From: Galeruca laticollis
Taxonomy: Eukaryota; Arthropoda; Insecta; Coleoptera; Chrysomelidae
Assembly (NCBI GenBank): GCA_963921935.1
Contig: OY998178.1
Location: 58,129,451-58,193,450, forward strand
DNA: 64,000 nt
Direction: 5' to 3'
Shown: piece by piece, positions 9,236 to 21,249 of the stretch
Layout: each line of letters starts with the position of its first letter
How positions within the stretch are numbered: position 1 is the stretch's first letter
Program-made: the position numbers and the translations under genes
The notes under the pieces: model-generated
The model's database searches: none
Told to the model about the DNA's origin: nothing
The model's input: the letters and a program-made list of their open reading frames with translations, nothing else

Positions 9236-10753
9236 TTATGGTGCCTTATCCTCAAGCACGTTGGCTATTACATTTGCCCATTTGATCTTATTTGCAGCTG
9301 TCCTGAACAGTTCTATGGATGTCATATTTGTCCATTGTCGTAGGTTTTTAAGCCATGAGTTGCGTCTTCTTCCTGGTCCCCTTTTGTTATTGATTTTGCC
9401 TTCGATTATAAGTTGGAGCAGTTCGTATTTTTGATTTCTCATGATGTGGCCAAAATATTGTGTTTTTCGTTTCTTTATGAGGAGCATGAGCTCTTTTTCC
9501 TTGTTCATTCGCTGCAAGACTTCCGCGTTTGTCGTATGACTCATGTAGGATATTCTGAGCATTTTTCGGTAACACCAGAGTTCAAATGCTTGGATTCTTT
9601 TTTGTGTTACCTCTGTCATTTGTCCAGGCTTCAACACCGTAGAGTAAAGTAGAGAAAACATAGCACTTATGTATTCGAGCTCTCAATGAAAGATTCAGCT
9701 GGCGACTACATAGGACTTTTTGCATTTTGTAAAATACTGTACGTGCTTTTTCTAGACGTGTTCTTATCTCTAGTGAGTGGTCCCAAGTTTCATCAAGATC
9801 GCTTCCAAGGTAAGTTATTCTTGTTACTCTTTCTAGATCTTCTCCGTTAACCTTAGTCTTCACCGTTCTGTTCTGGTGTTTGCTGATGATCATCGTTTTT
9901 GTTTTCTGTGTATTTAGTTTCATCCCAAATTCTTCGCTGGCTGCCGTTATCCGTTCCATTAGACGTTGTAGTGCTTCAGCACTATCTGCCAGAATGACCG
10001 TGTCATCAGCATATCGCAGGTTGTTGATGCATTGTCCATTTATAATAATGCCATCTGAGGTGTCTTCCAGAGCTTTTTTAAATATCTCCTCCGAGTAAAC
10101 GTTAAATAGTATGGGTGACAGAACACATCCCTGTCTTACTCCCTTCTCGATATTAATGTTTCCAGATGTTTTCTTTTTTATTCTAATTTTGGCCTTTTGT
10201 TCCTGATAGAGGTTTGAAATAATCCTTAAATCTTTATCGTCTATGTTACATGACCTTAAGATGTTCATTAGTTTATCATGTTTCACCAGGTCAAAAGCCT
10301 TCTGAAAATCAATAAAACACAAATACACATCAGAATCGACATCTCTACATCTTTCAATTGGTACTCGTATTGAAAAAAGTGCTTCTCTTGTTCCGAAGCC
10401 ATTCTTAAAACCAAATTGATTTTGACCAGTATGTTCGTCTAATTTACTGTATATTCTATTATGTATTATTCGAAGGAAAAATTTGAGCACATGATTCATC
10501 AGGCTTATAATCCTATGTCTTCTGGTATTACACCTGTTTCATATATTTTATTAAATAGATCTTCTACTACTTCGATGTGTTCGTCTAGTAGTAACTTTAT
10601 TATCTCAATTGGTATATTATCTTCTCCAACAGCTTTTCTGTTCTTTAGTTGTTTTGCTGCTCTGTTAATTTCATCCTTTGTGAAATAAAGTCCAGTCGTT
10701 GCCTCCTGCTTACCAATGTTTTCTCTTCCTTGGTCTTGAAACATCTCTTTCAC
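9236..10753 (-). pseudogene. RTE LINE reverse transcriptase
   Basis: Read in three overlapping frames. The N-terminal finger region (10505-10753) has LKNRKAVGEDNIPIEI. The main block (9582-10499) has FIDFQKAFDLVKHDKL, KGVRQGCVLSPILFN and the catalytic LRYADDTVIL box. The C-terminal block (9236-9661) has a LLYGVEAW-type helix region, then YFGHIMR and a basic GPGRRRNSW segment. Frameshifts lie near 10500 and 9600. It is damaged by only a few changes, so it is relatively recent. Confidence 0.85.
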
Positions 10754-12216
10754 GTATTCTTTCCATCTGGCTATTTGATCTTCTATGTTAAGTAGATGGT
10801 TCCCATGTTTGTCCTCTACGAAAGATAGAGGTGTTTGTTTCCATATTCCAGCGGCTTCTTTTACTTTTTTGTGTAAATTGAGGTGTCGTGTCTTTGCTCC
10901 AACTCTTCAATTTCCTGACATCTTTCACTTAGCCAGGTTTCTTTGGCTTGTTGGATCTTTATTCTGATGTTTTTGTGTATTTGTTTGTATGTTGTTTCGT
11001 TTTTGCCTTTGTATCTTATTCTTTCATCCATCATTTTTTAAATTCCTTCTGTCATTCATGGTTGGTTTTTTTTTCTTGTTTCCTCTTCAAGATGATCTTC
11101 TGTTACTCTTGTTAATGTTTCCTCAATGTAGTGCCATTTTGCCCCGGGATTTTGTGTCGATGGTACTGGATTTTTTTCCAAGTGTCTACGTATTTCTTCC
11201 CTCACTCTGTTGTTAGTGGATTCTTCTTTAAGCTTATCTGCGTTAATAATTATTGTTTCCGTATTTCTTTTTGTTCTTTTGAACTCTATTCTTATTGCTG
11301 CTAGGAGAAGATTGTGATCGGTGGGAACGTCAGCTCCGGGATATGTCTTGCATGCTTTTACTGCATTTTTTTATCTTTTGTTGATAATTATGTAATCGAT
11401 TTGATTTCTTGTGATGTTTCCCTCTATTCCATCTGCTGGAAATTTCCACGTGTAGAGTCGTCTAGGTGGTAATTTGAAGAAACTGTTCATGATACTGTAC
11501 TGATTTTCTTTACAGAAATGGATTCATCTGTCTCTTCTCTCATTTCTTTTTCCGAGGCCAAACTCAGCCACCGTGTCCTCCTCTTTTCCTTTCCCAATCT
11601 TGGCGTTGAAGTCTCCGAGTATTATGTTGGTTTCATGTTTCTTTGTCTGTAATAAAGTTCTGCCTAGCTCTTCATAGAATTGTTCTATTTCTTCTTCTGT
11701 ACTTTTACTAGTTGGAGCATATATCTGTATGATATTCATGTTGACGGGTTTGCTATCTATTTTTATTAACATTATTCTATTTGATATTGGTAGAAATCCG
11801 GTAACCGATTTTGCAATTTCCTTAGAAATAAGTATTGCGACACCATTTTTATTTTGTGTGTTTTCGTCTCCTGAATAGTATATTGTATAGTTTCCCATCA
11901 CACAGGTGCCTGCATTTGGCCATCTTACCTCACTGCATCCCAGTATATCTATATTAAGCCTCTCCATTTCTTGAATCAGATTTGCAGCCTTTCCTGCTTC
12001 GTACAAGCTTCTCACATTCCATGTTTTTATTCTGTTTGTTGCTTTCCACCGGGGGATTCTTAGCACCCTCTTCTCATCTAAGAGATGCCCGGGACTGAGG
12101 GCCATTGTTTCTGGTTCCATGAGCATATGTAATTTTCCTGGGGATAATATGAGTGTAGTGGTTTCCCGTTGCTTTCTACACCGCTGTACATGCGCCGCTT
12201 CTGTGAATATCACCAC
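10754..12216 (-). pseudogene. RTE LINE apurinic/apyrimidinic-type endonuclease and linker
   Basis: The endonuclease nicks the target DNA to prime reverse transcription. The part at 11524-12216 has KTWNVRSLYEAGKA at its start, DILGCSEVRW (catalytic glutamate), NIIQIYAPT and IILGDFNAKIG. The remaining end (about 11290-11520) contains RNQIDYIIINKR and a PTDHNLLLA motif supplying the final catalytic D and H, in a shifted frame. A helical, charged linker leads to the reverse transcriptase. At least two frameshifts separate the parts. Predicted proteins of this class are often labelled craniofacial development protein 2-like. Confidence 0.82.
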
Positions 12217-12373
12217 GCCGTATGCTGTCTAATTCACAGCGAGTTTGGTCTGCCTGTGGTTAGTTTTGGAAAAGCCAGCTGCCACTTCCCAGTGCTAGTT
12301 TTGGTCCGCCCCGAGTATTTCATTTCCTCGGTACCACCCATATCTGGGAGGCATTCCCCTATCCGCCACTTAA

Positions 12374-13540
12374 TTAATTTTCTTTTTCCAAAAACTCTAT
12401 TAATCCTTCTCCCATATCATCCGCTTCACTATCACTATCGTCTTGTGAATCAATAATAAATTTATTTCCATTATTATTATGGACTTGCCCACTTGCCCAA
12501 TATTCTTATACTCATCTTCAGTTCCCATTACTTCTTTAATCTCTGTTTTAATTGTGCCCAAATTAACTCGATGGGATTGAGAATACAAAAATAAGGAGGA
12601 AGTTTCACTATAGAGTGTCCATGTTGTTCAGCAATACTCTCTAGGGCGTATAATTTCTTAAATTTCTTTGTCTGTAAACCTTCAATCAGTTATTGTTTTG
12701 TATAAGAATCTTCAAAGTATGAATTATTATCCATTAAAAAATTTTGTAGTTCGGCTTTCTTGTATCTTTTATTTGGTATTTTATTGAGCTGTCGTGAATG
12801 ATAAAAAGCGTTGTCAAGAACTACAACACTATTTGGCTCTAGGTTTGGGATCAATGTGAATTCAAACCATATTCTTATGATAGAAAACGTTGCAATCTTC
12901 CATTTTATCCACATATTTTCAAGGCATTTGGAACCCATCCTTCATTTTCACCGTCAAAATAGACAGTTGGCCGGTTCTCTGCTCTATACTTAGCTACTTG
13001 TTCCAAGTATGTATACCACATATCCAGTATTCTTCTGCTTTCCATGACTGTTTGACGTTTATTAATCGTTTTGAATTTTAATCCCAATTTTTTAGTCCAG
13101 TTTTCAATAGTTTTGTTACAGACATTTACATTAATACCGACATTTGTCAATTTATTTCTTATTATTTCAATCGGAGGTAACTCATAGCTTTTGAAATAGT
13201 CATATATGGTAGCTTTTGATACTTTTATCACAGATACATCTAAAAGTTTGACCGATCCCTTATCATATGGCTTCTTGCGTTCATAAGGCCCATTCTTGGC
13301 TATTTAACGTATAGTTGGCAGGGAAACTTCTGTTAAATCAGATACTGCTTGCATTAATTCTGTTTCTTCACCAAAACCAAACTTTTCCTGTAGATTCTTA
13401 TACACATTGAAACATATTTCATGTGCATCCAATTTCAAATGACGTCGAATCCTGTTTTCACTTTGATCACAATTATTCAAATTTTCGTTGTTGTTACAAT
13501 TTTGGACAAAACTCGAAATTTCCCAAGGACGCCACATTGT
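12374..13540 (-). pseudogene. Tc1/mariner-family transposase
   Basis: The N-terminal part (13304-13537) is a helical DNA-binding region, joined through a frame break to 12905-13231 with a second HTH-like part and a YFD motif where the first catalytic aspartate of DDE transposases sits. The second aspartate lies in SVVVLDNAFYHS (about 12815), and the third acidic residue in LNPIELIWAQLKQ (about 12555). The end is an acidic tail, DSQDDSDSEADD, and a stop at 12374-12376. Several frameshifts make it a pseudogene. It is the same family as the element at 15100-23436 and the scrap at 2590-2880. Terminal repeats were not found. Confidence 0.8.
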
Positions 13541-14547
13541 AAATATTTAATATTCAACTGAAAATATAAGAGAGATATAATGAATATGTATACTTACACA
13601 AAAATCCTCAGAAAAAGAGTACACTTTTTCTTGATCTCAGTCTACCAACTAAAGAGTGAGTGTGGTTATTTATGGTGAACAGTTGCTGTGTTCGAAAAAA
13701 TTACTATCTCAAAATATTTGAAACTTATATTCCTAATTCTTCTTAATAAAACGAGTCATAAGGTAGTGTTAATTGTCTGGTAATATTTTAAGATATTTTT
13801 AAATATAAATAGGTTAATGTTGTTTAAAGTCATGTATTTTGTTCTATACATTAACGCTAAGTATCTTAAAAAGTAGGATGGCGCTCCATAATTGCGGGTT
13901 AAAAATAATCGTTCAAGAGTCGATAAATGTATTTAATAATTATAAAATTATCACATATATTTTAACGATTATTAGTTGAAATTTTGATAATAAATAAATA
14001 TATCGTCAAATAAGCATTTTAAATTATAATATTGTCTCGTCTATGACGGTATTTAACGATGAGCCGTAACCTGAAAGTTCACACTATATCTCTGTCGTCG
14101 ACTTATACAAAATAGTTTCTCTTTTTAAATCAAAACCAACACGTAAACTAAAGCTTTTATTTTATCCACTCATAGTTTTTTTAATAAAAAAATGTACGCA
14201 ACTAGAAAGCCTGAATTGAATATACATGTTCGTTTTTGTAGGGGGCTGAAAATGGGGAGTAATTTTATATGGACGCCTTGCTGTTTTCCGCAATAAACAA
14301 CCGAGTTACATTGCTTGCAACTTATTAATTTTGATACAATTTTAGCGAGAAGACTTGCATGCGAGCTCGAATCGTGTATGCGATACACGCGCGTGCTCTA
14401 ATCTGTTGTGTATGAATTCCGTACGAGAACGCTGTAACTTTTCAAAAAATAATGTTTTTTTTTTTATTGTATTAAATGGAACTAATTGTTTCTAGATAAT
14501 TTCAAAATATATTAAAAAAATGGTAAAAATTTGACAATTGTTTCGAT
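13541..14547. other. Unassigned region
   Basis: AT-rich DNA without recognisable coding. A short GC-richer patch near 14350-14395 includes the palindromic GTGTATGCGATACAC. This could be the 5' end of the element that carried the MADF start at 14548, but no terminal repeat is seen. Confidence 0.45.
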
Positions 14548-14640
14548 ATGGCAAAGTGCAGTGAAGAACAGATATCAAAGTTTATTCAGTTGTATGAAAT
14601 GCACACGTGTTTGTGGAAATCAAACTCTCCGGAGTACTGC
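14548..14640 (+). pseudogene. MADF-domain protein start (fragment)
   Basis: From an ATG preceded by CGAT, the frame reads SEEQISKFIQLYEMHTCLW, matching the first helix of the MADF (Adf-1 type Myb/SANT-like) DNA-binding domain, in which a short tail leads to FIxLY...LW. The match ends after about 30 residues where Penelope-type sequence begins, so the insertion appears to have cut the domain. MADF genes in such regions often belong to PIF/Harbinger transposons; the second example in this window (56446-57165) supports that. Confidence 0.5.
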
Positions 14641-14659
14641 TCTACATCTTGTACATCGA

Positions 14660-15099
14660 TGGTCAAGTTCTTAGAGCAGACCCAACAAAAAAGTTTTCTA
14701 ATAATGTAAGAGATATTGTTAATAATTCAAATTATCTTTTAAGTGATTACGAAAAGAGGACCATCATAAATAAAAATCCTCATTCTCTACAATTATATGG
14801 ATCCGTTGAATTACATAAAACAACGAACCCAATTAGTACTGCAGTTTCTTATGTTAATACTCCTAATAATATATTAGCAAAAAAACTTAGCAATCTGCTT
14901 AATGGTTAGGGATATACATCTAAATACTCAATAGAACTAATCAAAAAATTAAAACCATTCAACTTGCAAGATAACTCTAAACTCATTTCATTTGATGTTA
15001 CCAATATGTTCACTAAAATTCCTCCTAAAGAATGTCTAATACTGGTAAAAAAATTACTAGAAGATAAGAATTTTCATCCAGGTATAATATCAGATACAT
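14660..15099 (+). pseudogene. Penelope-like element reverse transcriptase, first half
   Basis: The frame contains DPTKKFSNN, a degenerate LYGSVELHKT corresponding to the LYGLPKIHK motif of PLE reverse transcriptases, the AKKLSNLLNG region, and SFDVTNMFTKIPPKE with the first catalytic aspartate. There is one in-frame TAG at 14907-14909. Coding stops abruptly at 15099 where a Tc1/mariner inverted repeat begins, and the homologous reading resumes at about 23439. Confidence 0.82.
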
Positions 15100-15124
15100 A
15101 GTTTATTTACGATAAAAAGACGAT
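15100..15124 (+). repeat. Tc1/mariner terminal inverted repeat, left
   Basis: Exact reverse complement of 23412-23436, preceded by TA at 15098-15099. Confidence 0.9.
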
Positions 15125-15542
15125 GACGTTGCAAAACAAAATATTATGATGTTGCCAAGCTGTAGTTTTTCCATTTACTTAACGAAAACTAGAAAAGTCA
15201 ATCTGATAGATTGACAGTTCTTCTTTTTTATTGTCCCGTGCCTCGAAGGGCGTAAGTCAAAAATATTCATTTAAAAATGAAAGGCTGGTATGATAGGCTT
15301 GATTAATTAAATATAAATATTTATTCATGAAAAAGTATGGATAAGATACAAGAAACAGTAACCAATCATTCTATATTCGAATTAACATTCAATTATTTTA
15401 CATAGAAGAGGGTTAAATGATGAACTGTAGGTCCTTATACCTTATTCTATGCTCTATAGAACCATCTTCAAGAGCACTGCAAGGGTTTACGCTAACAGGA
15501 ATCAATACAAGCTGTAATCATCTTCATGCCAATTTAAATATT

Positions 15543-15547
15543 GTTTC
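15543..15547. repeat. Target-site duplication GTTTC, left copy
   Basis: GTTTC directly precedes the 5' LTR and directly follows the 3' LTR (21250-21254). Confidence 0.85.
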
Positions 15548-15937
15548 TGTCGTAGCATAACTTGATTTAGTAAAGGCATTTTGTGGGGAGGATTTGGCAA
15601 CGTCGCTTTGAGTAATTTTTGTCAGATATAAAATAAAACGAAGAAGTCAATTACAGTCAGAGTGAGTCGGTACTGATATCTATTTTGCAATTCCTATTGT
15701 TCGTTAATAATAGGTTTTTTTCTGTTACGGGAAAAAGGTTATTTTGGCCTTACGGAGTGCTTTCGGTCTAGTAATTCATTTTCCACAAGTGTGCTGTTTT
15801 CCTCATTTCTCCCTTCCCTTCCCAAAGTCATTACCAGCACCAAAGAAATCGAGAAAAAACGAACTTCGATGTAAAGGTGAGACTTATATGTTTGTCACAG
15901 AATATTATCGGGATGTTCTAGAAATAAAACTAGATCA
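15548..15937 (+). repeat. 5' LTR of BEL/Pao element
   Basis: Begins TGTCGTAGCATAAC and ends TAGATCA. It matches 20876-21249 with scattered substitutions and a few small indels. Contains an ATATAAAATAAAA box near 15625 as a plausible promoter. Confidence 0.9.
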
Positions 15938-15938
15938 T

Positions 15939-15956
15939 TGGTCCTATCGAGCTCGG
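15939..15956 (+). other. Primer-binding site of BEL/Pao element
   Basis: One base after the LTR, TGGTCCTATCGAGCTCGG starts with TGG, the complement of the CCA end of a tRNA, as expected for the minus-strand primer. I cannot assign the tRNA species by eye. Confidence 0.65.
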
Positions 15957-16289
15957 ATTGTTTCAAATATATTAGGAAGTTCATAGTAGTTTGTTCAATT
16001 CGGTTAAATTGAATATTGGAATTTTCGGATACGATTGAGAAACGTGAATCTATATTCAGAACACATTCAATTCGAAAATATAAATTTAATTGTCGTTTGT
16101 TCATTTAATTTTCGAATGACATTTCTCGGGAGTTTTTTTATATCCTAGTCGGTTTCAGGTTTTTTGTGATAACAGCTTTTATTGCTATTCCATACATTCA
16201 GGTTTCGGCGGATGCGGTGTTGTCAAATTAACTAAAAGGTAAAGGTTTTCGAAATATTTTTCATAGTGTGAACTTTGAGGAATTGTTTC

Positions 16290-17195
16290 TCAGATAATGA
16301 AAATGAAAAGTCTAGGTTTTCAGCGTTATATAAGTCGATAGATTCGATGAAAACGGATTTGATCAAGGTTATCGACGAAATCATGGAGTAGTTTTGAAGT
16401 TGATGCGGCGTTCACGCCAAATTATGCGACTATTCGAACGATTCATGAAATGTGTTGTTACATTCATGTTGCGGCTACAAAGTTAGAGAGAGAAAAACAG
16501 CAAGCGAATACTTCGTAAAACCGAACGGGGACTTCAACTTCACAGGGTAATACCAGTGCATCTACTGCAGCTTAGGGGAATTCGGGTTGTCTGGGATAAA
16601 TTGGTTTAATGCGAATTCTCCCTTCACTTCCAAAGATTGAACTTCCGGCATTTTCTGGTGATATTAAAGAGTGGGAAACCTACTCGATTTTGAAAAGTTT
16701 GATTCATGATAATAAATCGCTAACGGATGTTGACAAGGTCAATTATTTGGTAGGTCGTTTGAAGTGCTCAGCATTGAGTGTTTGCACGGGATTGGCTCCC
16801 ACGGGAGACAATTATTATATTATTTGGAAATCTCTGGTTGATAAATATCAAGATGAGTGTTCATTAGCGACTAGCTATTTGGACCAGATTCTGGGATTTA
16901 AGCATATTCAGGGAAAATCAGCAAAAAAGAAGATTTTATTTTGATGCATCAGGCTCTAGCAAAACTGGATTCAGAAACGATTAAATCTTTAGAAATGTTG
17001 GTACGGGATAAGGGGATACCAACTTATGACGCGGTTATAGCATTTGTCAAAGAGCAAGCAAAAATACTGAATATGAATCGAAACGTGGTATCTGGTAGGG
17101 GTAATTACGTTGATACGAGATCGCGCTCAACGAAATCTTTCTGCGTCACGCAAGACAATCGGTCGGATAGTAAGGAGAAGTTTAACACTTCGTAA
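16290..17195 (+). pseudogene. BEL/Pao gag
   Basis: The 5' third (about 16290-16608) is broken by stops but reads as gag (for example ATIRTIHEMCCYIHVAATKL). From 16609 the DUF1759 capsid-like domain is clear: LPSLPKIELPAFSGDIKEWE at its start, then VDKVNYLVGRLK, and YLDQILGF. A frameshift at about 16940 moves to the second frame, which holds ALAKLDSETIKSLEMLVRD. The protein would package the element RNA. No single start codon can be trusted. Confidence 0.82.
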
Positions 17196-17769
17196 CAAAT
17201 TTTGTCATAAAGACTGGCATGTTTTGAGTAGATGTGGAAATTTCAAGCGTTTGACTCCATCTAAACATTATGCACTCGTTCGTGATAACAATTGGTGTTA
17301 CAACTGCTTGTCTCCCAATCATGGAGTGAGAGTTTGCCCTTCTGATCAAGTTTGTTTAGAATGTACAAAAAAACACCATTCTTTATTGCATTTAGGCAGA
17401 CCGTTCACAATGATACAACATGAACAAGGGACTTTCAAGGTTACATCAAGTGAGGGTAATTCTGTTGGTGAAGTTTCACATACGAATACTAGTACATCAG
17501 AAAATACAAATCATAGTTTTTGTGCAACGACAATAAAAAATCGTCATGGTACAGTGTTACTAGCGACGGTGGTAGTTAACGTTCTTAACCGTTCAGGTCA
17601 CGGTAACACAGCCAGATTTTTATTGGATAGTGGCAGTCAGGTTCATCTCATCACTCGTAATTGTTCAAAAACATTCGGGTTGAAAATATCTCGAAGTTCA
17701 GTTTCCGTGCAAGGAATTGGTTCAAATTCTGATTCGGTAAGAGGTATTACAGACAGCATCTCAGTATGA
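17110..17769 (+). pseudogene. BEL/Pao zinc-knuckle region and aspartic protease
   Basis: Cysteine/histidine spacing CYNCLSPNHGVRVCPSDQVC followed by CxxxHHSLLH is the zinc-binding region usual between BEL gag and protease. The protease active site is ARFLLDSGSQVHLI (a DSG triad) near residue 175. The frame ends at a TGA at 17767-17769, about 50 residues after the active site. The remaining protease sequence to about 17930 reads through several stops. Confidence 0.8.
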
Positions 17770-17935
17770 TTTATCGAATAAATATTTTATGAAGGCTTTC
17801 TTAGTGGATACAATTTCTGATAAACTTCCTAGATTAAGAGTTAATCATAGTTTCGGAAATCTTTAATTAGCTGATGATAAGTTTGATGAACCAACGGGAA
17901 TTGACGGTATCATAGGTGCTGGGCTCTTTGCAACA

Positions 17936-19027
17936 GTGATGGGGAACAAGAGTTATGCGTCTCCAACGGGTTCAGCAGTGGCGGTACAGACTGTTTTCGG
18001 GTATATCATAATGGGAAAAATTCCGATGTTCAACTCGGCTTCAGATTCGAATGTGTTTTTTACTTTGAAGGAAGAATCATCTTTGAATGAACTTGTGAAA
18101 ACTTTTTGGGAAATTGAGCAAGTTCCAAAAAACACTTTACCGGAAGCGGAAGATGCAGAATGTGAAAAAATGTATATTAGTACCTTCAGTAGAGATGCAG
18201 AAGGGAGAGTCACGGTTGCTCTCCCTTTTAGAAGGTCTTCAAATCTTTTGGGAGATTCTTAAGCAGGTGCTTTGATGCGAATGTTTTCTTTAGAAATAAA
18301 ATTAATGAAATTTCCGGAATTGCGCTCATGTTACAATGATATCATGAAAGAATCTATTGAAGAAGGTCACATGCATTGGGTAAAGGATGAATATTTGGAA
18401 GCAGCGGATACGGCGTACTACATCCCTCACCATGCTATTTTTAAACCGGATAATTCCAGCACTCCGATTCGAATAGTGCTGGATGCCAGTGCATCCTCGG
18501 ATAGCGACATTTCTTTGAATGATATTCTGTTCGGGGGCCCGGAATTTCAGATGGACATCTTCTCTTTGTTGTTGAATTTCAGAGTTTTTGGAATAGCGGT
18601 CACTGCAGACGTTAGGAGAATGTACCACCAGATCAAAATAGCAAACTTTCATTGGCGGTTTCAGAGACTACTTTGGCGTTTCAATCCAGATGAACCAGTT
18701 CAAATTTACGAGTTCAATCGGTTGGCATTTGGGGTCAAGACCAGTCCTTATTTGGCTCTGCGAACAATCAAACAGCTAATAAAAGAAGAAGGGTATAAAT
18801 ATCCACTAGCAGCAGAAGTAGTGTCTACGGACTTATATATGGATGATTTGGTTTGTAGTGTGGTCTTCGGAGGAGGAAGCATATCGGCTATATTCAGAAT
18901 CTGTAGCTATGTTTGCAGAGGGAAGGTTCGATTTGACAAAGTGGTCATCGAGTTCGATGGAATTGTTGGAGAGAATCCCATCTGGAAAGAGGCTGTCACA
19001 ACCGGTACTCTTCAAGATAGAAACTAA
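17936..19027 (+). pseudogene. BEL/Pao reverse transcriptase
   Basis: The linker (17936-18262) has TVFGYIIMG and ALPFRRS, then one stop. The polymerase (18272-19027) has YYIPHHAIFKP, RIVLDASASSDSDISLND, the ADVRRMYHQI motif with the first catalytic aspartate, FNRLAFGVKTSPYLA and the TDLYMDDLV box carrying the two other catalytic aspartates. So the active-site residues persist, in contrast to the inverted-LTR element at 4277-8001. The thumb region after 18900 is frameshifted. Confidence 0.87.
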
Positions 19028-19056
19028 AATTTCAGGAATGTGGTTGGAATCCAGAA

Positions 19057-20698
19057 ATGGATAGTTTTAGGTATCGGTTTCCAGTTCCGAAGTCCAGCTG
19101 TACTAAACGTATATTATTGTCTACGGTGGCGCGATGTTATGATCCAGTAGGATTAGTAGCACCGTTCATTTTGTATTTGAAACTGTTGATAAAGGAGCTA
19201 TTGAAACTGAAAATAGGTTGGGATGATACGGTCCCTTATGAAATTTCCCAGAAGTGGTTGAAACTGAAAGATGATTGGTCTGCTCTTGGGGAGATTCAGT
19301 TTTCACGTTACATGGGAACCGTGAGAACATCTCCAGTAATGATAATAGCTTTTGCGGATGCCAGCATGAATGGATATGGAGCTGTGGTGTATGTGCGAAC
19401 AATAACAGATAACGGAGAAATTACTGTTAACTTGTTATGCGCTAAATCAAAGGTTTCCCCCTTCAAGATGGTTACAATTCCTCGACTGGAGTTAGTTTCA
19501 GAAATTTTCAATAATAAAATTTGTATTTCAAAAATAGTTGCGTGTTCGGATTCGACCACAGTTCTTCAGTGGTTGAATTCTGAACTTGTGAAAGGTATAT
19601 TTGTCGCCAACAGGGTTTCACAAATGAAAGAAAATATTTCAAATGCTGAGTGGTGTCATATATCTGGGATAACGAATCCTGCGGAAATTTTATCTAGGGG
19701 TGCAACACCTGTTCAATTCATGGATAATAACTTATGGGCTTCGGGTCAAAGTTAGATGAAATTGCCGATTACAAATTGGCCTATTAGTGAGGGAAGGTGT
19801 GTTGGGGATTTTGGTGAAGATACTGATTCCACAAACTGTCTCGTGTCGTTAGAGGATACGAAAACGCATCCATTGTACGACATGATCAAGAGGTTATCCT
19901 CATATATTACTATTCTGCGAATAACAGTAAGGGTGCTTCGTTTTATGAAGCTCCTTCCGGGGAAAGGTTTTATCACCGCAAGTGAAATGCATAAGGCTGA
20001 ACTGGTTTTGGCAAGAATCGTACAAGGTAAATATTTTGGATCGGATATCAAACTTTTGAATTCGGGAAAAAAATATCGAATAGATTGCTCAAGTTGAACC
20101 CCTTTCTTGAAAACGGAGTTCTCATGGTAGGTGGTAGGTTAGCGAGTGCGTCCATTGCTTTCACGGCTCGTCATCCTATTATAATTCCTGGCAAGGATCC
20201 TTTTACGGAGAAATTAATTGATTTTTATCATAAGTTACATCGTCATACCGGTCCATACTTGATGGAAGCCATTTTAAGGCAAAAATATTGGATATTGGGA
20301 GGTAGAAATGTCATTCGGCAACGAATTAATGCATGTAATCGGGTTTCAGACTGGAACCCAAGGCGATAAATCTTTTAATGGCGGATTTGCCGACATCAAG
20401 ATTACAACAGGCTAAAGTTTTTTCTCATACGGGTATTGACTATTTCGGGCGTTGGCACTCAGAGTACCTCACTACATTGCAAGTGAGAGAAAAATGGAAT
20501 ACAAAATGTCCTAATATCAAAATCGGGACAACTGTTATTCTGAAAACTGACAATTCTCCGCCGATTCATTGGCCGTTGTGAATTATTACTGATGTTCATT
20601 CAGGAAAGGATGGCATCATTCGCAATGTGACGGTAAGGACTAATGAAGGCACCTACTCTAGACCAGTGGTTAAGGTGTGTCCTCTGCCAAATCAGTAA
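19057..20698 (+). pseudogene. BEL/Pao RNase H-like region and deleted integrase
   Basis: 19057-19755 contains RILLSTVARCYDPVGLVAP, AFADASMNGYGAVVYV, LLCAKSKVSPFK, CSDSTTVLQWL and NPAEILSRG, the BEL RNase H-like block. 19756-20369 leads to the integrase zinc domain (GRLASASIAFTARHPIIIP, then HRHTGP). The integrase core starts with HTGIDYFG at about 20450, then jumps directly to RWHSEYLTTLQVREKW in the C-terminal domain, so the second and third catalytic residues are deleted. The end is PVVKVCPLPNQ and TAA at 20696-20698. Confidence 0.85.
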
Positions 20699-20862
20699 AT
20701 GAGATACTTTTTTTATTTTTTTTTGTATTTTAATTGAATTCAAATGATTATTATGTTATTTTGGGTATTAATATAAAATGGGTTAGATATTATTGTTACT
20801 GATGTTGTATCTTCCATATATCGATTTATGGTATTTGCAAGTTGGCTGAAAAACGATTTTTC

Positions 20863-20875
20863 AGGGTGGGGGGTA
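20863..20875 (+). other. Polypurine tract of BEL/Pao element
   Basis: AGGGTGGGGGGTA lies immediately before the TGTCG start of the 3' LTR. Confidence 0.75.
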
Positions 20876-21249
20876 TGTCGTAGCATAACTTGATTTAGTA
20901 AAAGAATTTTAAGGGGAGGATTTGGCAACGTCGCTTTGAGTAATTTTTGTCAGATATAAAATAAAACGGAGAAGTCAATTACAGTCGGAGTGAGTCGGTA
21001 CTGATATCTATTTTGCAATTCCTATTGTTCGTTAATAATAGGTTTTTTTTGTGTTACGGGAAAAAGGTTATTTTGGCCTTTCGGTCTAGTAATGCATTTT
21101 CCATAAGTGTGGTGTTTTCCTCATTTCTCCCTTCCCTTCCCAAAGTCATTTCCAGCACCAAAGAAATCGAGAAAAACGAACTTCGATGAAAAGACTTATA
21201 TATTTCTCACAGAATATTATCGGGATGTTCTAGAAATAAAACTAAAACA
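20876..21249 (+). repeat. 3' LTR of BEL/Pao element
   Basis: Starts TGTCGTAGCATAAC and ends AAAACA. It is a direct copy of 15548-15937, about 16 bases shorter owing to small deletions (for example around 21080 and 21190). Followed by the GTTTC duplication. Confidence 0.9.

Larger units (their letters stand above)
9225..12370 (-). mobile_element. RTE-like LINE, nearly full length
   Basis: A minus-strand LINE of about 3.1 kb with an N-terminal endonuclease, a reverse transcriptase and a C-terminal region, ending at its 3' side in AAG repeats near 9225-9235 and having a GC-richer 5' region at about 12220-12366. Short length, endonuclease first and a microsatellite 3' end are typical of RTE-group elements. 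The 5' end lies directly against the C-terminal end of a Tc1/mariner transposase. Confidence 0.8.
15548..21249 (+). mobile_element. BEL/Pao LTR retrotransposon, full-length structure, degraded coding
   Basis: Direct LTRs (15548-15937 and 20876-21249) flank gag, protease, reverse transcriptase, RNase H and integrase remains in the BEL/Pao order. It has a primer-binding site at 15939, a polypurine tract AGGGTGGGGGGTA before the 3' LTR, and a perfect 5-bp GTTTC duplication. Coding is broken by many stops and by a deletion of the integrase core. It sits in the non-coding 3' part of the Tc1/mariner element. Confidence 0.92.

Noticed and set aside
10000..10010. TCATCAG on the plus strand, that is CTGATGA on the minus strand, as a second hammerhead
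   Set aside because: It is the coding sequence for the YADD box of the RTE reverse transcriptase, and no GAAA/stem arrangement follows.
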